A stretch of DNA of 10,178 nt from Bacillota bacterium. Lineage in GTDB: Bacteria; Bacillota_B; Desulfitobacteriia; Desulfitobacteriales; Desulfitobacteriaceae. Below, one piece after another: positions 6,437-10,178 of this stretch. Below the pieces are notes generated by a model that saw only the letters and a program-made list of their open reading frames with translations, was not told the origin of the DNA and did no database searches. The stretch is from positions 1 to 10,178 of the forward strand of contig JAJYAS010000067.1 of NCBI GenBank assembly GCA_021779415.1. Reading direction: 5' to 3'. The position numbers and the translations under genes were made by a program. The stretch's first letter is position 1. Every line of letters begins with the position of its first letter.

Positions 6437-9028
6437 TTATTCCTCTAACGGTGCTGGTTTTCCTAAGAAATACCCTTGACCGTAATCTATATGTAGTTCA
6501 TGCAAAATTGACCATATATCTTCACTTTCTACATATTCTGCGATTGTTGCTTTACCAAGGGCATGTGCAACAGCGTTTATTGCCTGTACTAAGGCCTTAT
6601 TGGTAGGATCCACATCTAGATTGCGAATAAACGAGCCATCAATTTTTAGATAATCTATTGGAAGCCTTTGAAGATGAGTAAACGTTAGGAATCCTACTCC
6701 GAAATCATCCAGAGCAAACTTGCAGCCCAATAACTTTAGTCTTATAATCCAGTGTTCCACTTGATCTAAGTCCCTTATTGCAGCAGTTTCAGTTATTTCA
6801 AACCCAATTCGGCACGGATTAATGCTGCTCGCATTAATCCGATGTTCTATGAATTTCAGCAATTCCTCATCCCCCAGACTCGATGCTGACAAATTCACAA
6901 AGACGGACCTTTCAGGACGTTTGGACAGAACTCCAATGGCCGAATCAACGACCCATCGATCGATTTGGGACATTAAGCCAAAACGCTCAGCAGTAGGCAA
7001 AAAATCATTTGGGTAAATAAGTTCGCCCTCCTGTCCAAGCATTCTCAGCAGAGCCTCGTAATGAATTATAGTACCTTCCATCTTTACAACCGGTTGAAAG
7101 TGTAAGATAAATCTATTTTCTTTTAAGGCATCATTTATTTGCAAAATAGTTCTATTTGAAGCAGATAACCTTGCTATGTCACCGCCACCGGATTGAATTG
7201 AACTAATTCTATTCTTGCCCTCATCCTTAGCAGTATATAAGGCGAGATCTACGTAAGAAAACAGTGTCTGTGTGTCTAACGTCCCGTCAATCATCATGAT
7301 ACCAATACTTGCAGTTACCTTAATAGTCGCCTGAAGTCCTTCAACTTTAAACTCATATATCCGTAAAGCTTGCAGAAATTGATTAGCAACTGTTTTTGCT
7401 TTCTCCAAGCTGATGTCTCTCAGCACAACAGCAAACTCATCCCCACCTAATCTAGCTAAAAAGGTATCTTGTCCCAAGTTAACTTGTAGCTGATCCACAA
7501 AATCGAGTAATATTTTATCCCCACTCGCATGACCAAAGGAGTCGTTAACAACTTTAAAGTTATCAAGGTCAATAAATAGAAGTGCGCTCTCGTTTACTTT
7601 ACCCAATTGGTTAATAATCAGCTTTTTAAGGTATTCTTCTAGGTAATAGCGGTTGGGAATATTCGTGAGGAAATCATGGGTAGCCAAGTAATGCAACTGC
7701 TTAATTTCTTTGTTCGTTTCAATGAGATAATCGTTTTTACTGACTAGCTCTTTACGATTAAAGTCAACGCAATTGCTTATATGATTTGTGCCTTCCGCCA
7801 CTGCCTGAGCAAACTCCTGGCAATTACCGAATCCACAGGCAAAGCAATTAATATTTTGAGATGCTTCTGTGGTTTTATGCAACTGTGTGAAGATAGGCGT
7901 AAGATCAAACACATCGGCTTGACTGATAATGCGAGACTTATCTTCATACTCCCTCACAAAATCACTTAGGCGAAGCTCTTTATCAAACAGCTCAAATACA
8001 GAAAGAACTTCACCATTACTTAAACTTTGATGATATGCCTGTATTTTATCCCTTTTGAGTTGATTCATCTTATAGTCGATATCATCAATACTGACTGACT
8101 TGCTCGTACCTGTGCCTATATTACAGCCACTCTGGCAGTTCAAGATGTCGACAATGTGTGGAAGTGGCTTGCGCTCATGCATTCGTTTGGCGTATTCATC
8201 TAAATAGTGATAGGCATGTTCACGTCCTTCTACCTGTCTTATCCATGCGCCCTTAGTATGAAATTCTACATTTTCTCGGAGACCACCCGGGCGGCTGAAG
8301 GTTAAACCAATACCACAACCAACATCATCATAGTCTGCCTCTTCATTCTGAGTTAGGTCAATATGCTTGTTTTTAAAATAACGCTCAAGTTGTTTATAAG
8401 TAACATTATAATTGACGAGTCCATCCGTAAACTTTTCGTTGATCTCATCAATTTTACCGATACAAGGAGACAAGAACGCAATTCGATCATTAACCACTTT
8501 ATACCGTTTCAAGTAAATGGCTGTGCACATCATTGGACTATGTATGGGCGCCAATTTTCCAATCAATTCTGGGCGATATTTCTGAATGTAGTTTACAATC
8601 ACAGGACATGGCTGAGAAATGATTGAGTCTAATCTCAACTCTTGAATGGCTTTCAAATAGGCCCAGGTCGTAATATCACCACCAAGGGACACATCATAAA
8701 TCAGCTTTACTCCTAACGACTTTAGCAAACCAAATAACCTTTTGAAATTGGGAAAGTTGAATCGAATAGACGGAGCAGCTATGACAGAAATATTGATCCC
8801 TCGCTTTAAGTCCGAGAAAAATTTCTCTGTATCATCCGCAAAGTCCCTAGCATCATGATCGCACACGTCAATACACGCACCACAGTGAATACATTTTAGA
8901 TGATCTACTCTAACCCTATTCTCGCCGTTATACTGAAATGCTACGTTGGCTTTTACAAAGCATTTAGCAATGCACTTATTACAACCAACGCAAAGCTCTT
9001 TATTCGTTAGTAAAACTTCTACATTCAC
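6437..9028 (-). CDS. Sensory-type [FeFe]-hydrogenase fused to GGDEF and EAL domains
   Basis: Residue numbers here count from the upstream ATG at 9046 (869 aa); I prefer the GTG at 9028 (residue 7) because AAGGGG lies 7 nt before it, while the ATG has no ribosome site. Domains in order: a ferredoxin module with two [4Fe-4S] motifs (C19/22/25/29 and C52/55/58/62); an [FeFe]-hydrogenase large-subunit domain (about 85-315) with the H-cluster ligands C147 (SQPCP), C195 (SPCIGKIDE), C304 and C308 (NCQSGCNIGTG); a further four-cysteine cluster domain (C401, C404, C409, C426; CFACGFGNC type); a short helical linker; GGDEF (about 450-617, signature 534-538, DFLTNIPNR and LFIDLDNF present); and EAL (about 635-869). 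EAL catalytic residues look intact: E664, N718, E750, D780/D781, K801, E837, Q857. No membrane segment is seen, so it is cytoplasmic. The proton-relay cysteine of catalytic hydrogenases is replaced by P146, as expected of sensory (group C-like) enzymes. Inferred role: H2 or redox input controlling cyclic-di-GMP synthesis and breakdown. It needs HydEFG maturases, which are not in the window. Confidence 0.92.
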   Translation of the reverse strand: MNVEVLLTNKELCVGCNKCIAKCFVKANVAFQYNGENRVRVDHLKCIHCGACIDVCDHDARDFADDTEKFFSDLKRGINISVIAAPSIRFNFPNFKRLFGLLKSLGVKLIYDVSLGGDITTWAYLKAIQELRLDSIISQPCPVIVNYIQKYRPELIGKLAPIHSPMMCTAIYLKRYKVVNDRIAFLSPCIGKIDEINEKFTDGLVNYNVTYKQLERYFKNKHIDLTQNEEADYDDVGCGIGLTFSRPGGLRENVEFHTKGAWIRQVEGREHAYHYLDEYAKRMHERKPLPHIVDILNCQSGCNIGTGTSKSVSIDDIDYKMNQLKRDKIQAYHQSLSNGEVLSVFELFDKELRLSDFVREYEDKSRIISQADVFDLTPIFTQLHKTTEASQNINCFACGFGNCQEFAQAVAEGTNHISNCVDFNRKELVSKNDYLIETNKEIKQLHYLATHDFLTNIPNRYYLEEYLKKLIINQLGKVNESALLFIDLDNFKVVNDSFGHASGDKILLDFVDQLQVNLGQDTFLARLGGDEFAVVLRDISLEKAKTVANQFLQALRIYEFKVEGLQATIKVTASIGIMMIDGTLDTQTLFSYVDLALYTAKDEGKNRISSIQSGGGDIARLSASNRTILQINDALKENRFILHFQPVVKMEGTIIHYEALLRMLGQEGELIYPNDFLPTAERFGLMSQIDRWVVDSAIGVLSKRPERSVFVNLSASSLGDEELLKFIEHRINASSINPCRIGFEITETAAIRDLDQVEHWIIRLKLLGCKFALDDFGVGFLTFTHLQRLPIDYLKIDGSFIRNLDVDPTNKALVQAINAVAHALGKATIAEYVESEDIWSILHELHIDYGQGYFLGKPAPLEE

Positions 9029-9035
9029 CGAAAGT

Positions 9036-9041
9036 CCCCTT
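9036..9041 (-). promoter_or_regulatory. Ribosome binding site supporting a GTG start at 9028
   Basis: Minus strand AAGGGG (9041-9036), 7 nt, then GTG (9028-9026). The ATG at 9046 lies just upstream of this site and has no purine-rich sequence at 5-10 nt before it. The shorter product starts MNVEVLLTNKELCVGCNKC, a natural beginning for a ferredoxin module. Confidence 0.65.
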
Positions 9042-9089
9042 ATCATTAAAGAATCAAAATAGCATCTAAGAACTTTTACTCATTACTTC

Positions 9090-9119
9090 ATTATAAAATG
9101 TGATTCGACACAGAACCAA
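9090..9119 (-). promoter_or_regulatory. Putative sigma-A promoter for the hydrogenase-GGDEF-EAL gene
   Basis: A perfect TATAAT (9095-9090) is preceded at 18 nt by TTGGTT (9119-9114), a weak -35 that keeps TTG. Transcription would start near 9083, leaving a leader of about 55 nt before the GTG start. The good -10 with a poor -35 fits a promoter under the control of a regulator. The rest of the gap up to the upstream hairpin (9120-9206) shows nothing I can name. Confidence 0.5.
9099..9112 (-). promoter_or_regulatory. TGTG-N6-CACA dyad in the promoter spacer (possible operator)
   Basis: TGTGTCGAATCACA on the minus strand has inverted half-sites TGTG and CACA and lies between the -35 and -10 hexamers. 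A bound protein there would block RNA polymerase. The half-sites resemble those of CRP/FNR-family regulators, but the spacing is shorter than the TGTGA-N6-TCACA pattern and the inner bases are not symmetric. Candidate only. Confidence 0.3.
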
Positions 9120-9206
9120 CTTATTCCTTCTAAATTGTGTTAACCCGCTGTATCTCCCCTAAGCCCCCAATAGATCATTCCATTTTTCCCTTGTATGGTC
9201 ATCAAT

Positions 9207-9247
9207 AAAAGGGCCAATACCTTCTTTTAAAAAGGTTTAGCCCTTTT
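9207..9247 (-). terminator. Probable terminator of the ABC permease transcript
   Basis: AAAAGGGC (9207-9214) pairs with GCCCTTTT (9240-9247), and inside this ACCTT (9219-9223) can pair with AAGGT (9232-9236), giving an interrupted stem-loop. Read on the minus strand it starts 57 nt after the permease stop and ends in four T followed by ATTG. The T tract is modest. It separates the exporter transcript from the hydrogenase-GGDEF-EAL gene. Confidence 0.55.
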
Positions 9248-9304
9248 CCTTGAAACTCTAACATCTTATGATCCTACATGAATTATCAAATCCTGGTCAT
9301 TCTT

Positions 9305-10178
9305 CTAATCCAAATTCTTCTTGAACGTCTTAGCTGCAATCGCCAATAAAACAAATGCAAAAGCACATAAAGTCACAGTATCCTGCCAAAGGTATTTGAT
9401 CCCCACCCCTTTAAGAAAGATTCCCCGCACAATATCCAAAAAATAGGTCAAAGGTAATAAGCCACCCATGATTTGTAACAGTTTGGGCATCGTCTCCCGC
9501 GGAAAAATGAAACCGGACAAAAGAATTGATGGCAAGATCAAGATGAACGTCATTTGCATCGCCTGTAGTTGGGTCTTAGCAATGCTAGAGATTAGTAGAC
9601 CAATAGCTAGAATGGTGATCAGGAAAATGGTGGATAGCAAGACCAGAAGTGGGAGACTTCCTAGCGGCACCACTCCAAACCAGAAAATCCCTGTAGCTAG
9701 AATCAGGGACAGGGAAACAAATCCGATAAACACGAAGGGGAGGAGTTTACCCAGCAGCAACTCTAAAGATCGAATAGGGGTCACGACCAATTGCTCCATG
9801 GTGCCACGTTCCTTTTCTCGCACAATGGAAAACGATGTCAACATAGCGATCACATTTTGCAGTATTAAACCGATTAGGGCTGGAATATTAAAGTTCTTGG
9901 ATTTCATATCCGGGTTGTACCAGACCCTAGTCTCGATATCGAGAGGCGTGTTTGTCACAAGCGTAGCACCCTTGGCGACAAGACGTTCACTTTGAAGTTG
10001 CAGTGATTTATTGAGGCCAAGCATTTGAACTGCCGACATAACCGCGCGTGCTACGGTGGGGTCGGATCCGTCAACCAAAACCTGTACAGTTGCTTGTTCT
10101 TGTCCCTGCAATCGTTTACCAAAATCCGGTGGGATAATGACTGCCGCTCGTGCCTTGCCACTATCCAAATAACCTTCA
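9305..10178 (-). CDS. ABC-2 type transporter permease (partial, N-terminus outside window)
   Basis: The frame is open from the right edge (EGYLDSGKARAAVIIPPDF is the first visible stretch) to the TAG at 9307-9305, so the start lies beyond the window. What is visible is the end of an extracytoplasmic domain (AAVIIPPDFGKRL, VLVDGSDPTVA, VWYNPDMKSKNFNIP), which in YbhR/YbhS/YhhJ-like permeases (COG0842) sits between TM1 and TM2. Five hydrophobic segments follow, around NIPALIGLILQNVIAM, LLPFVFIGFVSLSLILATG, LPLLVLLSTIFLITILAIG, QMTFILILPSILLSGFIF and TVTLCAFAFVLLAIAA. After the first of them comes the family hallmark REKERGTMEQLVVTPIRSLE, a cytoplasmic coupling segment that meets the ATPase. The protein would form the membrane part of an exporter for drugs, lipids or other hydrophobic compounds; the substrate is not readable. 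The partner ATPase is expected upstream in the same operon, outside the window to the right. The TTG at 10168 is not a likely start, as the family homology continues upstream of it. Confidence 0.92.
   Translation of the reverse strand, partial: EGYLDSGKARAAVIIPPDFGKRLQGQEQATVQVLVDGSDPTVARAVMSAVQMLGLNKSLQLQSERLVAKGATLVTNTPLDIETRVWYNPDMKSKNFNIPALIGLILQNVIAMLTSFSIVREKERGTMEQLVVTPIRSLELLLGKLLPFVFIGFVSLSLILATGIFWFGVVPLGSLPLLVLLSTIFLITILAIGLLISSIAKTQLQAMQMTFILILPSILLSGFIFPRETMPKLLQIMGGLLPLTYFLDIVRGIFLKGVGIKYLWQDTVTLCAFAFVLLAIAAKTFKKNLD

Noticed and set aside
8363..8626. Plus-strand open frame inside the hydrogenase region
   Set aside because: It is antisense to conserved H-cluster domain sequence, including the SPCIGKIDE motif.
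6437..9028. Annotation as an energy-conserving, H2-evolving hydrogenase
   Set aside because: The proton-relay cysteine and the second-shell methionines are missing, and the domain is fused to signalling domains without partner electron-transfer subunits nearby; a sensor role fits better.
9468..9995. Plus-strand open frame of 175 codons opposite the ABC permease
   Set aside because: The opposite strand encodes a clear ABC-2 permease with its hallmark motif; the plus frame has no recognisable domain or ribosome site and is best explained as a shadow.
9029..10178. A single operon joining the ABC permease and the hydrogenase-GGDEF-EAL gene
   Set aside because: A gap of about 276 bp contains a terminator-like hairpin (9207-9247) and then a promoter with a perfect TATAAT, so separate transcription is more likely.

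Overview
This window most likely comes from the chromosome of a strictly anaerobic, motile, moderately AT-rich Firmicute of the Clostridia (Desulfosporosinus/Desulfitobacterium-like). That assignment is an inference. It rests on strong purine-rich ribosome binding sites, GTG starts, several oxygen-sensitive Fe-S proteins, a 4HB-type chemoreceptor and a bacterial SWIM-SNF2 protein. There are no tRNAs, rRNAs, CRISPR arrays, insertion sequences or phage genes.

Left part (1-4561): the 3' end of an aldo/keto reductase with a C-terminal two-cluster ferredoxin module (+) converges on a small unrecognised gene (-), and the two share a bidirectional terminator at 386-423. The small gene is divergent from a large SWIM/SNF2 ATPase (+, 1222-4467), with putative promoters for both in a 190-bp gap. 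The SNF2 gene in turn converges on a chemoreceptor gene, with a second bidirectional terminator at 4530-4561.

Right part (4579-10178), all on the minus strand. In transcription order it holds the 3' part of an ABC-2 exporter permease (runs off the right edge), a terminator-like hairpin, an [FeFe]-hydrogenase-like protein fused to GGDEF and EAL domains (6437-9028), and a methyl-accepting chemotaxis protein (4579-6315).

The main item is the hydrogenase-GGDEF-EAL fusion. Its order is 2x[4Fe-4S] ferredoxin, H-cluster domain with all four cysteine ligands, an extra four-cysteine cluster, diguanylate cyclase, c-di-GMP phosphodiesterase. The conserved residues around the H-cluster differ from those of catalytic hydrogenases: the proton-relay cysteine is replaced by proline. 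This fits a sensory (group C-like) hydrogenase that would couple H2 or redox state to cyclic-di-GMP turnover. The adjacent chemoreceptor suggests, but does not prove, a link between H2 sensing and motility. No hydrogenase maturation genes (hydE/F/G) or catalytic hydrogenase subunits are present in the window.
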